DNA from: Lachnospiraceae bacterium
Lineage (GTDB): Bacteria > Bacillota > Clostridia > Lachnospirales > Lachnospiraceae
Length of the DNA stretch: 55,174 bases
NCBI GenBank assembly: GCA_021769135.1
Contig: JAETTM010000023.1
Location: forward strand, 1 to 55,174
Reading direction: 5' to 3'
The notes under the pieces are model-generated. The model was given only the letters and a program-made list of their open reading frames with translations. It was not told the DNA's origin and made no database searches. Shown here piece by piece: positions 14,554 through 23,736 of this stretch (its first letter is position 1; each line of letters starts with the position of its first letter). Made by a program: the position numbers and the translations under genes.

Positions 14554-14584
14554 TCAGATTTCCGTGAATCCCCATCCATAATCA

Positions 14585-14613
14585 TTGCAAAAATATTTGC
14601 CCTATGATATAAT
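14585..14613 (+). promoter_or_regulatory. Promoter of the butyrate operon
   Basis: TTGCAA (14585-14590) and TATAAT (14608-14613) are exactly 17 bases apart, about 75 bases before the thl start. Confidence 0.75.
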
Positions 14614-14627
14614 AATGGCAATGGGCA

Positions 14628-14645
14628 ATGATAAAAAATTAACAA
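14628..14645. promoter_or_regulatory. Rex-like operator
   Basis: ATGATAA-AAAA-TTAACAA matches the Rex consensus TTGTTAA-N4-TTAACAA in 12 of 14 fixed positions, with a perfect right half. It lies just downstream of the expected transcription start. Rex senses NADH/NAD+ and is known to repress butyrate-pathway operons in clostridia, which fits the genes that follow. A wider CAATGAT/ATCATTG inverted repeat (14626-14632, 14645-14651) surrounds it. Confidence 0.6.
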
Positions 14646-14688
14646 TCATTGCACTTAACCGTAAAGCATATGGATGGAGGAGAAAACA

Positions 14689-15870
14689 ATGGCAAAAAAA
14701 GTAGTTTTGGCAGGCGCTTGCCGTACGGCGATTGGTACAATGGGCGGTTCTTTAAGCACAACACCGGCAGCAGAGTTGGGCGCGATTGTAATTAAAGAAG
14801 CTTTAAACAGGGCAGGGGTTGCCCCTGAACAAGTAGATCAGGTATATATGGGATGTGTTATTCAGGCAGGCCTTGGACAGAACGTAGCGCGTCAGGCATC
14901 GATTAAAGCAGGGCTTCCCATTGAGGTTCCGGCGGTTACGATGAACGTTGTATGCGGTTCCGGCCTGAACTGTGTGAACCAGGCGGCACAGATGATAATA
15001 GCAGGAGATGCCGACGTTGTTGTTGCAGGCGGTATGGAAAATATGTCCATGGCTCCTTATGCAGTACCCAATGCACGTTTCGGTTATAGGATGAACAACG
15101 GTACATTGGTAGATACAATGGTAAACGATGCCCTTTGGGATGCTTTCAACCAATATCACATGATTAAAACTGCGGACAATATCTGCGAAGAATGGGGATT
15201 GACAAGGGAAGAACTGGATGAGTTCGCATTGAAGAGCCAGAAGAAGACGGAAGCGGCTCAGAAATCCGGCGCATTTGACAAAGAAATCGTACCGGTTATG
15301 GTAAAGAAGAAGAAAGAAATGATTGAATTTAAGGTAGATGAAGGTCCGCGTCCGGGTTCCACTATGGAGGGGCTTGCAAAGCTTCGCCCGATTAACCCCA
15401 ATGGTTTCGTAACGGCGGGAAATGCCTCCGGTATCAATGACGGGGCAGCGGCAATTGTTGTGATGAGTGAAGAGAAAGCGAAAGAATTAGGCGTTAAGCC
15501 TATGGCTACATATGTAGCGGGTGCATTGGCAGGCGTAAGGCCCGAAATTATGGGTATCGGCCCTGTTGCTGCAACGAAGAAAGTAATGGCAAAGACCGGC
15601 ATGAAGATTGAGGATTTTGAAATTATTGAAGCTAATGAAGCCTTCGCCGCGCAGTCCGTAGCCGTAGGAAAAGAGTTGGGCATTGATGTGGACAAACAAC
15701 TGAATCCTAACGGAGGCGCTATTGCCCTCGGGCATCCGGTAGGCGCTTCAGGATGCCGTATCCTCGTAACGCTGCTTCATGAAATGGAAGCAAAGGATGC
15801 CAAGATTGGACTTGCTACGCTTTGCATCGGCGGCGGCATGGGATGCGCAACGATTGTTACAAGAGAATAA
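14689..15870 (+). CDS. thl: Acetyl-CoA acetyltransferase (thiolase)
   Basis: 393 residues from ATG 14689, preceded by GGAGGAG. Condenses two acetyl-CoA to acetoacetyl-CoA, the first step of butyrate synthesis. The nucleophile is Cys89 (NVVCGSG), the His motif is [19 protein letters not shown]-like near 350, and the second Cys lies in CIGGGMGCA near the end. Length and motifs are standard for the biosynthetic enzyme. First gene of the thl-crt-hbd-bcd-etfBA cluster, all in one direction. Confidence 0.96.
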   Translation: MAKKVVLAGACRTAIGTMGGSLSTTPAAELGAIVIKEALNRAGVAPEQVDQVYMGCVIQAGLGQNVARQASIKAGLPIEVPAVTMNVVCGSGLNCVNQAAQMIIAGDADVVVAGGMENMSMAPYAVPNARFGYRMNNGTLVDTMVNDALWDAFNQYHMIKTADNICEEWGLTREELDEFALKSQKKTEAAQKSGAFDKEIVPVMVKKKKEMIEFKVDEGPRPGSTMEGLAKLRPINPNGFVTAGNASGINDGAAAIVVMSEEKAKELGVKPMATYVAGALAGVRPEIMGIGPVAATKKVMAKTGMKIEDFEIIEANEAFAAQSVAVGKELGIDVDKQLNPNGGAIALGHPVGASGCRILVTLLHEMEAKDAKIGLATLCIGGGMGCATIVTRE

Positions 15871-15888
15871 GCTGCAGAAATAGAATGA

Positions 15889-15918
15889 GATAAGCAGGCT
15901 TTTACAGGTCTGCTTATC
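15889..15918 (+). other. Hairpin between thl and crt
   Basis: GATAAGCAG and CTGCTTATC form a 9-bp stem with a 12-base loop. No T-run follows, so it is more likely a stabilising or processing hairpin that sets different mRNA levels along the operon than a full terminator. Confidence 0.45.
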
Positions 15919-16028
15919 CGACTGTATGTCATCTTCGCATGGAAGGCTGAAAATTCATTCTGCGGCAGTTGGCTAAAAGTAAAAGAGATGTGGTTCTGCA
16001 GATTAAAAAGAAAGGAGTCTGATAGGAA

Positions 16029-16805
16029 ATGGAATTTATTGTTTATGAACAGAAAGGCAATTACGGCATAATTACTATCAGCCGTGAAAAGGCATTGAAC
16101 GCGTTAAATTCAACGGTGCTGGAAGAGTTGGATAAAACGTTGGATGAGGTGAATCTGGAGGAAGTAAGGTGCCTGATCCTCACCGGGGCAGGGCAAAAGT
16201 CCTTTGTGGCCGGGGCGGATATCGGCGAAATGAGCTCCCTAACCAAAGCGGAGGGGGAAGCTTTTGGCAAGAAAGGAAATGATGTGTTCCGCAAACTGGA
16301 GACGTTCCCGATTCCGGTCATCGCTGCGGTAAACGGCTTTGCCTTGGGCGGCGGCTGCGAGATTTCCATGAGCTGCGATATCAGGATTTGTTCGGACAAT
16401 GCGGTATTTGGGCAGCCCGAAGTTGGCCTCGGCATCACCCCTGGATTCGGCGGCACCCAGAGGCTGGCGCGCCTTGTAGGTGCAGGCATGGCAAAACAGA
16501 TGATTTATACCGCAAGGAATATCAAAGCCGACGAGGCGCTTCGCATCGGCCTTGTGAACGCGGTGTATACCCAGGAAGAATTAATGCCGGCGGCTGAGAA
16601 AATGGCGGCAGGCATCGCAAAGAATGCCCCCATCGCAGTGCGCAACTGCAAAAAGGCTATTAACGAAGGCCTGGATGCGGATATGGATGCGGCAATCGTG
16701 ATAGAAGAAAAATTGTTCGGCGACTGCTTCGAATCCTATGACCAGAAGGAAGGCATGGCCGCATTCCTTGAGAAAAGGAAAGTGGAGAAATTCCTGAACA
16801 AATAA
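16029..16805 (+). CDS. crt: 3-hydroxybutyryl-CoA dehydratase (crotonase)
   Basis: 258 residues, ATG 16029 with AAAGGAG. Dehydrates 3-hydroxybutyryl-CoA to crotonyl-CoA. The crotonase fold is clear: oxyanion-hole segments AGADIGEM near 62-69 and FALGGGCE near 102-110, catalytic Glu residues in GGCEISMSCD and QPEVGLGITPGFGGTQRL. Third reaction of the butyrate pathway, between thl and hbd. Confidence 0.95.
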   Translation: MEFIVYEQKGNYGIITISREKALNALNSTVLEELDKTLDEVNLEEVRCLILTGAGQKSFVAGADIGEMSSLTKAEGEAFGKKGNDVFRKLETFPIPVIAAVNGFALGGGCEISMSCDIRICSDNAVFGQPEVGLGITPGFGGTQRLARLVGAGMAKQMIYTARNIKADEALRIGLVNAVYTQEELMPAAEKMAAGIAKNAPIAVRNCKKAINEGLDADMDAAIVIEEKLFGDCFESYDQKEGMAAFLEKRKVEKFLNK

Positions 16806-16945
16806 ATAGCCCAAAACAGAAGGCAGTGGGGAAACGAGTTAGGAAAATCGCCCCAAACAGAAAGGCAGGCTGCCGCACCAACAGGCAAACGGCCCTGTAA
16901 CATGGACGATTTGAAATAAATTAATACATTCTAGGAGGAACGAAT

Positions 16946-17785
16946 ATGAAAGTAGGTATTATTGGTGCCGGTACAATGGGTTCCGGTATTGCGCAGGCTT
17001 TTGCCCAGACAGAAGGATATGAAGTATTCCTTTGCGACATCAACGAAGAGTTTGCTGCAAACGGCAAGAAGAAAATTGCAAAAGGCTTTGAGAAACGTAT
17101 TGCAAAAGGGAAAATGGACCAGGATAAGGCGGATGCAATCCTTGCAAAAATTACCACAGGCGTAAAGACCATTTGCACAGACTGCGATTTGATAGTGGAA
17201 GCAGCGCTTGAAGTAATGGACATTAAGAAACAGACATTCAAAGAACTGCAGGATATCTGCAAAAAAGATTGTATTTTCGCTACCAATACTTCCTCCCTTT
17301 CGATTACGGAAATCGGCGCTGGACTTGACAGGCCGGTAATCGGCATGCATTTCTTTAATCCCGCTCCGGTTATGAAGCTGGTGGAAGTTATTGCAGGCTT
17401 GAATACCCCCGATGAAGTAGTAGAAAAGATTAAAACTATTTCCGAAGAAATCGGAAAGACTCCGGTACAGGTAAATGAAGCCGCAGGCTTTGTCGTTAAC
17501 AGAATCCTTATCCCGATGATTAACGAAGCGATTGGCATCTATGCGGACGGCGTTGCTTCCGTAGAAGGCATCGACAATGCGATGAAGCTGGGCGCAAACC
17601 ATCCTATGGGCCCTCTTGCCCTTGGCGATTTGGTTGGGCTGGATATCGTACTGGCTATTATGGAAGTGCTTCAGGCTGAAACCGGAGACCCGAAATACCG
17701 TCCTCATCCGCTTCTTAAGAAAATGGTACGCGGCGGCCAGCTGGGCCAGAAGACAGGCAAAGGTTTTTATGACTATTCAAAATAG
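16946..17785 (+). CDS. hbd: 3-hydroxybutyryl-CoA dehydrogenase
   Basis: 279 residues, ATG 16946 with AGGAGGA. Reduces acetoacetyl-CoA to 3-hydroxybutyryl-CoA with NAD(P)H. The N-terminal Rossmann motif [14 protein letters not shown] is at residues 4-17, the catalytic His in [16 protein letters not shown] near 138, and the C-terminal dimer domain follows ([26 protein letters not shown]). Intact and normal in length. Second enzyme of the pathway. Confidence 0.96.
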   Translation: MKVGIIGAGTMGSGIAQAFAQTEGYEVFLCDINEEFAANGKKKIAKGFEKRIAKGKMDQDKADAILAKITTGVKTICTDCDLIVEAALEVMDIKKQTFKELQDICKKDCIFATNTSSLSITEIGAGLDRPVIGMHFFNPAPVMKLVEVIAGLNTPDEVVEKIKTISEEIGKTPVQVNEAAGFVVNRILIPMINEAIGIYADGVASVEGIDNAMKLGANHPMGPLALGDLVGLDIVLAIMEVLQAETGDPKYRPHPLLKKMVRGGQLGQKTGKGFYDYSK

Positions 17786-17845
17786 GAGCTTCGGTTTTAC
17801 CTAATCTAACCATTATATAAACAAAGATATGGAGGAAACAAAATC

Positions 17846-18997
17846 ATGGATTTTATGTTAACGAAACAACATGAAATGGCAAGAACTCTTTTCAGGGAAT
17901 TTGCTGAAAAGGAAGTAAAGCCTCTGGCACAGGAAGTGGATGAAACAGAGGTTTTCCCTAGAGGAACTGTTGAAAAAATGGCAAAAGCAGGGTTTATGGG
18001 GATTCCGGTTCCGAAGGAATATGGCGGACAGGGCTGTGATATTTTGACATATGCTATGTGCGTGGAAGAACTTTCCAAAGTCTGTGGGACTACAGGCGTT
18101 ATCGTATCCGCACATACATCCCTTTGCTGCGACCCGATTTTAACATACGGCACGGAAGAGCAGAAACAGAAATATCTGCCCGACCTGGCGAGCGGCAGAA
18201 AAATCGGCGCATTCGGCCTGACAGAGCCCGGCGCAGGAACGGACGCACAGGGCCAGCAGACAAAAGCGGTGCTGGATGGCGACGAATGGGTGCTCAACGG
18301 CTCCAAGATTTTTATTACCAATGGTAAAGAAGCGGACGTATATGTTATCTTCGCCGTAACGGGAATGGTTGAAAAACGCGGCAGAATGTCCAAAGAAATT
18401 ACTGCGTTTATCGTAGAAAAAGGAACGCCGGGCTTTACTTTCGGCACGAAAGAAAAGAAAATGGGTATCCGCGGTTCTTCTACATATGAATTGATTTTCA
18501 CGGACTGCAGGATTCCGAAGGAGAATATCCTTGGACAGCAGGGCAAAGGCTTCGGCATCGCTATGCATACCCTGGACGGCGGACGTATCGGTATCGCTTC
18601 CCAGGCTCTCGGCTTGGCGGAAGGCGCTCTGGAAAGGACAGTGGAATACGTAAAAGAAAGGAAACAGTTCGGCAGGGCTATCGGACAGTTCCAGAATACG
18701 CAGTTCCAGCTGGCTGACATGGCTACGAAAGTAGAAGCTGCACAGCTGCTCGTATATAAAGCTGCAATTGCAAAGAATACCCAGAAGGTATATTCCGTGG
18801 AAGCTGCAAAAGCTAAATTGTACGCTGCAGAGGTTGCCATGGAAGTTACCACAAAGGCAGTACAGCTTCACGGCGGTTACGGCTACACGAGGGAATACGA
18901 TGTTGAACGTATGATGCGCGATGCAAAAATTACGGAAATCTACGAGGGTACAAGCGAAGTGCAGCGTATGGTAATCTCGGGCGCATTGTTGAAGTAG
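17846..18997 (+). CDS. bcd: Butyryl-CoA dehydrogenase
   Basis: 383 residues, ATG 17846 with GGAGG. Acyl-CoA dehydrogenase that reduces crotonyl-CoA to butyryl-CoA. With EtfAB, encoded next, it carries out flavin-based electron bifurcation with ferredoxin in clostridia. Signatures are AFGLTEPGAGTDAQG (FAD/substrate loop), HGGYGYTREYDVERMMRDAKI, and the catalytic Glu in IYEGTSEVQ near the end. A second copy of the last 14 codons (EVQRMVISGALLK and stop) follows 12 bases after the TAG, in the same frame and with only synonymous changes. Confidence 0.96.
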   Translation: MDFMLTKQHEMARTLFREFAEKEVKPLAQEVDETEVFPRGTVEKMAKAGFMGIPVPKEYGGQGCDILTYAMCVEELSKVCGTTGVIVSAHTSLCCDPILTYGTEEQKQKYLPDLASGRKIGAFGLTEPGAGTDAQGQQTKAVLDGDEWVLNGSKIFITNGKEADVYVIFAVTGMVEKRGRMSKEITAFIVEKGTPGFTFGTKEKKMGIRGSSTYELIFTDCRIPKENILGQQGKGFGIAMHTLDGGRIGIASQALGLAEGALERTVEYVKERKQFGRAIGQFQNTQFQLADMATKVEAAQLLVYKAAIAKNTQKVYSVEAAKAKLYAAEVAMEVTTKAVQLHGGYGYTREYDVERMMRDAKITEIYEGTSEVQRMVISGALLK

Positions 18998-19051
18998 CAC
19001 GTCGCTCGCGAAGTGCAGCGCATGGTAATTTCTGGCGCATTGCTGAAGTAG
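18956..19051 (+). repeat. Duplicated 3' end of bcd
   Basis: 18956-18997 and 19010-19051 are 42-base direct repeats 54 bases apart. The second copy still reads EVQRMVISGALLK followed by TAG, in the same frame as bcd. All differences fall at synonymous positions, which points to a formerly functional bcd end rather than a simple slippage copy. Confidence 0.85.
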
Positions 19052-19101
19052 CGCATAAACATAAAAATGAAAATCTAACGAATATAAGGAGTGGAAATAC
19101 A

Positions 19102-19884
19102 ATGAAAATTGTTGTTTGTATTAAACAGGTACCCGATACAAAGGGCGGCGTTAAGTTCAATCCTGACGGTACACTTGACAGGGGCGCGATGCTTACCATC
19201 ATGAACCCGGATGATAAAGCAGGGCTGGAAGCAGCGCTCAGATTAAAGGACGAGTATGGCGCAGAAGTAACCGTTATTACGATGGGACTTCCGAAGGCGG
19301 AAGAAGTTCTCCGTGAAGCTATGGCTATGGGCGCGGATAAAGGCATCCTGGTAACAGACAGGGTATTGGGCGGCGCAGACACATGGGCAACTTCCCAGAC
19401 GCTGGCAGGCGCTATCCGCAACTTGGAGTATGATTTGATTATCACAGGCCGCCAGGCAATTGACGGCGATACGGCACAGGTTGGCCCTCAGATTTCCGAA
19501 CATTTGGGAATCCCGGTTATCTCCTATGCCCAGAATATTAAAATTGATGGCGACAGCGTAATCGTTGAGCGTCAGTTCGACGACAGATATCATGTATTGA
19601 AAGCAAAAATGCCCTGCTTAATTACAGCACTTGCAGAGTTAAACGAGCCCCGCTACATGACGCCGGGCGGAATCTTTGATGCTTATCAGGCGGACATCAC
19701 CGTATGGGGAAGGGCTAACCTGGTTGACGTAGAAGACTCTAACCTGGGCTTGAAAGGTTCTCCGACACAGATTGCCAAGGCTTCTGACAAAGTAAGGAAG
19801 GGCGCAGGGGAGAAAGTTACCCTGGATCCGGCAGAAGCGGTTGATTACATTATCGACAAACTGAAAGTAAAACACGTAATATAA
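19102..19884 (+). CDS. etfB: Electron transfer flavoprotein, beta subunit
   Basis: 260 residues, ATG 19102 with AAGGAG. Partner of EtfA; holds AMP or the bifurcating FAD and passes electrons from NADH to Bcd and ferredoxin. Typical motifs are MKIVVCIKQVPDT at the start, MNPDDKAGLEAALRLKDE, MGLPKAEEVLREAMAMGAD and GRQAIDGDTAQVGPQISEHL. Length is normal. Confidence 0.95.
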   Translation: MKIVVCIKQVPDTKGGVKFNPDGTLDRGAMLTIMNPDDKAGLEAALRLKDEYGAEVTVITMGLPKAEEVLREAMAMGADKGILVTDRVLGGADTWATSQTLAGAIRNLEYDLIITGRQAIDGDTAQVGPQISEHLGIPVISYAQNIKIDGDSVIVERQFDDRYHVLKAKMPCLITALAELNEPRYMTPGGIFDAYQADITVWGRANLVDVEDSNLGLKGSPTQIAKASDKVRKGAGEKVTLDPAEAVDYIIDKLKVKHVI

Positions 19885-19973
19885 AATTTGTGCGAGTATA
19901 AAGTCCGGTTAACTGCAAATCGTTATACTGGGGATGCAATTTTGCAAAACTTTGAAAGGAGCATAATTATAAA

Positions 19974-21020
19974 ATGAATATAGCAGAGTATAAAGGAGTA
20001 TTTGTCTTTGCACAGCAGGTAGATAACAAACTCAGCGGCATCGCTTTGGAACTGGTTGGCAAAGGCAAGGATCTGGCAAAAGATTTAAACACGGAAGTAA
20101 CCGCAGTATTAGTAGGCTATGGGGTAAAAGACCTGGCGGACGAGCTGGCTGCTTACGGTGCGGATAAAGTTATCCTTGTAGATGACCCTGAGTTGAAAGA
20201 ATACAGGACAGAGCCCTATGCGCATGCTTTGGCATCTGTCATCGAAAAATATAAACCGGAAATCTTCCTGGTAGGCGCTACCGCTATCGGCCGCGATTTG
20301 GGCCCTCGCGTATCCGCAAGGATTCATACAGGACTTACCGCAGACTGTACACAGCTGGATATCGGAGACTTCCCGATTAACCCGGTTCCGGGCAAAGAGC
20401 AGCTTCATAATCAGCTGTTAATGACCCGTCCGGCATTTGGCGGCAATACGATTGCGACTATCGCATGCCCTCAGTTCCGTCCACAGATGGCTACGGTACG
20501 CCCCGGCGTTATGCAGAAAGCACCTAAAGTGGAAGGCGCTAAAGCAGTAGTGGAAGAATTCAACCCTGGGTTTACGCCGGATAACAAGTATGTAGAAATC
20601 CTGGAAGTAGTAAAATCCGTTGTGGATACGGTAGATATTATGGATGCAAAAATCCTCGTATCCGGCGGCCGCGGCGTAGGAAGCCCGGAAAACTTCAAGA
20701 TTTTGGATGACCTTGCGGAAGTGCTCGGCGCAACCGTAAGCTGCTCCCGTGCAGTGGTCGATGCAGGCTGGAAACCGAAGGATTTGCAGGTAGGGCAGAC
20801 CGGTAAGACCGTACGTCCTAACGTATATTTTGCAATCGGTATCTCCGGCGCGATTCAGCACTTGGCAGGTATGGAAGAATCCGATATCATCATCGCTATT
20901 AACAAAGACGATACAGCGCCCATCTTCGATGTAGCTGATTACGGCATAGTTGGCGACCTGAATAAGGTAGTTCCGGCTTTGACGGAGAGGCTGAAGGCAG
21001 AGTTGGCAAACAAGAACTAA
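19974..21020 (+). CDS. etfA: Electron transfer flavoprotein, alpha subunit
   Basis: 348 residues, ATG 19974 with AAAGGAG. The C-terminal FAD domain is plain: LVSGGRGVGSPENFK, SRAVVDAGWKPKDLQVGQTGKTV (about 245-270) and YFAIGISGAIQHLAGM. With EtfB it completes the Bcd-Etf complex. Last gene of the operon, closed by a terminator 19 bases later. Confidence 0.95.
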   Translation: MNIAEYKGVFVFAQQVDNKLSGIALELVGKGKDLAKDLNTEVTAVLVGYGVKDLADELAAYGADKVILVDDPELKEYRTEPYAHALASVIEKYKPEIFLVGATAIGRDLGPRVSARIHTGLTADCTQLDIGDFPINPVPGKEQLHNQLLMTRPAFGGNTIATIACPQFRPQMATVRPGVMQKAPKVEGAKAVVEEFNPGFTPDNKYVEILEVVKSVVDTVDIMDAKILVSGGRGVGSPENFKILDDLAEVLGATVSCSRAVVDAGWKPKDLQVGQTGKTVRPNVYFAIGISGAIQHLAGMEESDIIIAINKDDTAPIFDVADYGIVGDLNKVVPALTERLKAELANKN

Positions 21021-21038
21021 TATAGATTGAATTAAAAT

Positions 21039-21092
21039 AGCTGGTATCCGCAAATGCCTTTTAGGGCAGGATGGATGCCAGCTTTTTTTTCT
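21039..21092 (+). terminator. Terminator of the butyrate operon
   Basis: An 11-bp stem (21039-21049 with 21073-21083) encloses a small TGCC/GGCA hairpin and is followed by eight T. Confidence 0.85.
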
Positions 21093-21250
21093 TATTTTAT
21101 AGGGGTAGGGTGCCCGAAGCCCTGTCTACAGCAGCATGCGATTATATTGCCGTTGTCCATGAGTCATAATCTTGCCCCACGCATGTTATACTTTAGGTAA
21201 GACCAAATATCAGTATTTTGCCGTAAAACGGCAGAATCCAAAAGGATTGC

Positions 21251-22345
21251 ATGACAATATCATTATGCGGTTTCATAGCCGCCTTCGTAAAAAATCCCCC
21301 GCTGCAAATAACCACAATACTCATTTTCGGTGTCATCCTTGTTAACGGTGCGACGGATGCCCCTAACGCTATCGCTTCGCTAGTGGCCTCCGGAGAGATG
21401 AAGCTAAAACCGGCCGTGCGCATGGCAGCGCTCTTCAACTTTGCCGGGCTGGCCCTGATGACCATGTGCAATGCCAATGTGGCTTATACCATTTGCCATA
21501 TGGTGGATTTTGGGGATTCGGCCGGAAAAGCGCTGGCGGCATTATGCGCGGCGCTCACATCCATTATTTTATGGTCGGCTGCCGCTTGGCGATTTGGCAT
21601 TCCCACCAGTGAAAGCCATGCCTTGATTGCCGGGCTGACCGGGGCTGCAATCGCGATACATAACGGCCTGTCGGGGATTAACGGCATGGAGTGGCTAAAA
21701 GTGCTATACGGTTTGGCAGCATCAAGTATTTTAGGGTTTTCCTTAGGATGGCTGGGCGGCAAAGGGCTGCTATGGAAAGAAGCGATAGAAAGTAAAGCTG
21801 GTTCCTTCCTCCTTCCGTTTTCAAAGGGGCACAGGCCGGGAAGGAAAAAGGTACGGCAGGCGCAGATTGCCGGTGCGGCGGCGATGGCATTTATGCATGG
21901 GGCACAGGACGGGCAGAAATTTATGGGAGTGTTCCTTTTAGGAATTTTCCTTTCCATGGGGATAATGCCCGCCGGAAACTTCCGCATTCCTTTCTGGATG
22001 ACAGCGCTGTGCAGCATAGGGATTGCGGCAGGCACCGCAATCGGCGGGGAACGCATTATAAAAACTGTGGGCGTCGATATGGTAAGGCTGCATAAAGCCC
22101 AGGGGGCGGTATCCGATGTGGCCGCTGCCGCTTGCCTTCTCCTGTCCAGCTTGACAGGAATCCCCGTATCCACCACCCATGTAAAAACAACGGCGATTAT
22201 GGGGGTGGGGATTGCATCCGATGGGGAGTCGGTAAATAAATCAATTATGAAGGAAATGATATTGGCCTGGGTCATTACTTTTCCCTGTTGCGGAGGAATT
22301 GGCTATTTGGCGGCGAAATTTTTTATATTAAATGTAAAAAAATAA
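21251..22345 (+). CDS. PiT-family inorganic phosphate transporter
   Basis: 364 residues, about ten hydrophobic segments. The duplicated PiT signatures are present: GATDAPNAIASLVAS near 32-46 and MHGAQDGQKFMGVF in the second half, with GIPTSESHALIAGLTGA and GIPVSTTHVKTTAIMG. Symports phosphate with H+ or Na+. It has no PhoU-like partner beside it and no clear promoter beyond a TATACT at 21187. Ribosome site is weak (AAAAGGATT). Confidence 0.88.
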   Translation: MTISLCGFIAAFVKNPPLQITTILIFGVILVNGATDAPNAIASLVASGEMKLKPAVRMAALFNFAGLALMTMCNANVAYTICHMVDFGDSAGKALAALCAALTSIILWSAAAWRFGIPTSESHALIAGLTGAAIAIHNGLSGINGMEWLKVLYGLAASSILGFSLGWLGGKGLLWKEAIESKAGSFLLPFSKGHRPGRKKVRQAQIAGAAAMAFMHGAQDGQKFMGVFLLGIFLSMGIMPAGNFRIPFWMTALCSIGIAAGTAIGGERIIKTVGVDMVRLHKAQGAVSDVAAAACLLLSSLTGIPVSTTHVKTTAIMGVGIASDGESVNKSIMKEMILAWVITFPCCGGIGYLAAKFFILNVKK

Positions 22346-22418
22346 TATCGAAAACCAGCCGGAAATGTTATAATGAAAAAAACGGACAAAACATCGCCAG
22401 GGAAAGGAAAGAAGATAT

Positions 22419-23510
22419 ATGAAGCGTAATATTATGGAATACGAAACGGTAGACTTGGATGATGAAAGAAATTGCCTGGTGATTATAGACCAGACCCTTT
22501 TGCCGGCTACCACGAAGCTGGTGGAATTAAGGACGGCGCAAGAAATATGGGATGCGATATATTTGCTGAAAGTACGGGGGGCACCGGCTATTGGGGTGAC
22601 GGCGGCGTTTGGCATTTATTTATTGGCAAAGCAAATAGATACGGATGATTATGATACTTTTTACCGCGAATTCATGAAGCAGAAGGATTTCCTGAATTCA
22701 GCCAGGCCTACGGCAGTGAATCTGCCTTGGGCCTTGAAAAGAATGGAAGGGGTTTGCAGTGCGAATCGGGAGAAAGGCGTAAAGGCGATAAAAGAAGAAC
22801 TGAAAAAAGAAGCGGTAGCCATAAAGGAAGAGGATATGTGGGTATGCCGTACGATAGGGGAATATGGGCTGAGCCTTTTGAAACCGGGAGATGGGATACT
22901 GACCCATTGCAATGCGGGCCAGCTTGCAACCAGCAAATATGGAACAGCTACGGCGCCTATTTATCTCGGGGAGGAAAAGGGTTATCATTTCCGGGTATTT
23001 GCGGACGAGACCAGGCCGTTGCTGCAGGGGGCACGGCTGACGGCTTATGAGCTGCATGCTTCCGGCGTGGATGTGACATTGATTTGCGATAACATGTCCG
23101 CTATGGTGATGAAAAACGGCTGGGTGAACGCGGTATTTGTGGGCTGTGACAGAGTGGCGGCGAATGGGGATACGGCTAATAAGATAGGGACTTCCCTTGT
23201 GGCCGTGGCTGCCAAGCAGTATCATATTCCTTTTTATGTGTGCGCCCCCACATCGACCATCGATTTGAATACGAAAACAGGGGCGGGAATACAGATTGAG
23301 CAGCGTCCGGAAGAAGAAGTAACCCAAATGTGGTATGAGGAAAGAATGGCGCCGGAAGGGGTAAAAGTATATAATCCCGCTTTCGATGTGACGGACAACG
23401 AATTGATTACCGCGATTATTACGGAGTATGGTATTGCCAGAGCTCCTTATGAGACCGCTTTCCGGGAGATTTTCAAAAAGAAGGAAGAAAAGCAAAAAAA
23501 CAAGAATTAA
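22419..23510 (+). CDS. mtnA: S-methyl-5-thioribose-1-phosphate isomerase
   Basis: 363 residues, ATG 22419. Converts methylthioribose-1-phosphate to methylthioribulose-1-phosphate in methionine salvage. Shows [15 protein letters not shown], the catalytic Cys in [15 protein letters not shown], and the Asp motif [25 protein letters not shown] at 22369 marks a likely promoter. No other methionine-salvage gene is in the window, so the rest of the pathway is either elsewhere or follows the shunt form. Confidence 0.93.
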   Translation: MKRNIMEYETVDLDDERNCLVIIDQTLLPATTKLVELRTAQEIWDAIYLLKVRGAPAIGVTAAFGIYLLAKQIDTDDYDTFYREFMKQKDFLNSARPTAVNLPWALKRMEGVCSANREKGVKAIKEELKKEAVAIKEEDMWVCRTIGEYGLSLLKPGDGILTHCNAGQLATSKYGTATAPIYLGEEKGYHFRVFADETRPLLQGARLTAYELHASGVDVTLICDNMSAMVMKNGWVNAVFVGCDRVAANGDTANKIGTSLVAVAAKQYHIPFYVCAPTSTIDLNTKTGAGIQIEQRPEEEVTQMWYEERMAPEGVKVYNPAFDVTDNELITAIITEYGIARAPYETAFREIFKKKEEKQKNKN

Positions 23511-23524
23511 AACTTAATACAATC

Positions 23525-23559
23525 ATATCGCCGAGGGAAATCCCCCGGCGGTATTTTTA
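23525..23559 (+). terminator. Terminator after mtnA
   Basis: A GC-rich hairpin (ATATCGCCGAGGG with CCCCCGGCGGTAT) followed by five T. Confidence 0.8.
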
Positions 23560-23642
23560 TGCGCAGGGCATCCCCCACTTGAATATTATAGGAAATTAAA
23601 ATGCAGTATCATTTTTAGAGTAACATATTTTTTGAAAAAAGG

Positions 23643-23670
23643 TTGGAAAATTTGTCATTTGATATATAAT
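23643..23670 (+). promoter_or_regulatory. Promoter of the diguanylate cyclase gene
   Basis: TTGGAA (23643-23648) and TATAAT (23665-23670) with 16 bases between them. Confidence 0.55.
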
Positions 23671-23736
23671 AGAAGATAATAGTCGTGTAATAAAAGATAT
23701 TTGAAATCTGGGGGTTGCCATGGAGGGATAAAATGC

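Noticed and set aside
15889-15918. Terminator between thl and crt
   Set aside because: A stable stem but no T-run, and the downstream genes have no clear promoter of their own, so full termination is unlikely.
16931-17707. Minus-strand open frame opposite hbd
   Set aside because: Overlaps a clear dehydrogenase gene; His/Phe/Cys-rich content is typical of antisense frames.
18140-19102. Minus-strand open frame across the bcd tail repeat
   Set aside because: The repeated leucine/histidine/alanine text arises from the duplicated bcd end read backward; no ribosome site or family.
21120-21250. Regulatory RNA ahead of the phosphate transporter
   Set aside because: No consistent stem set or known aptamer blocks; only a TATACT box.
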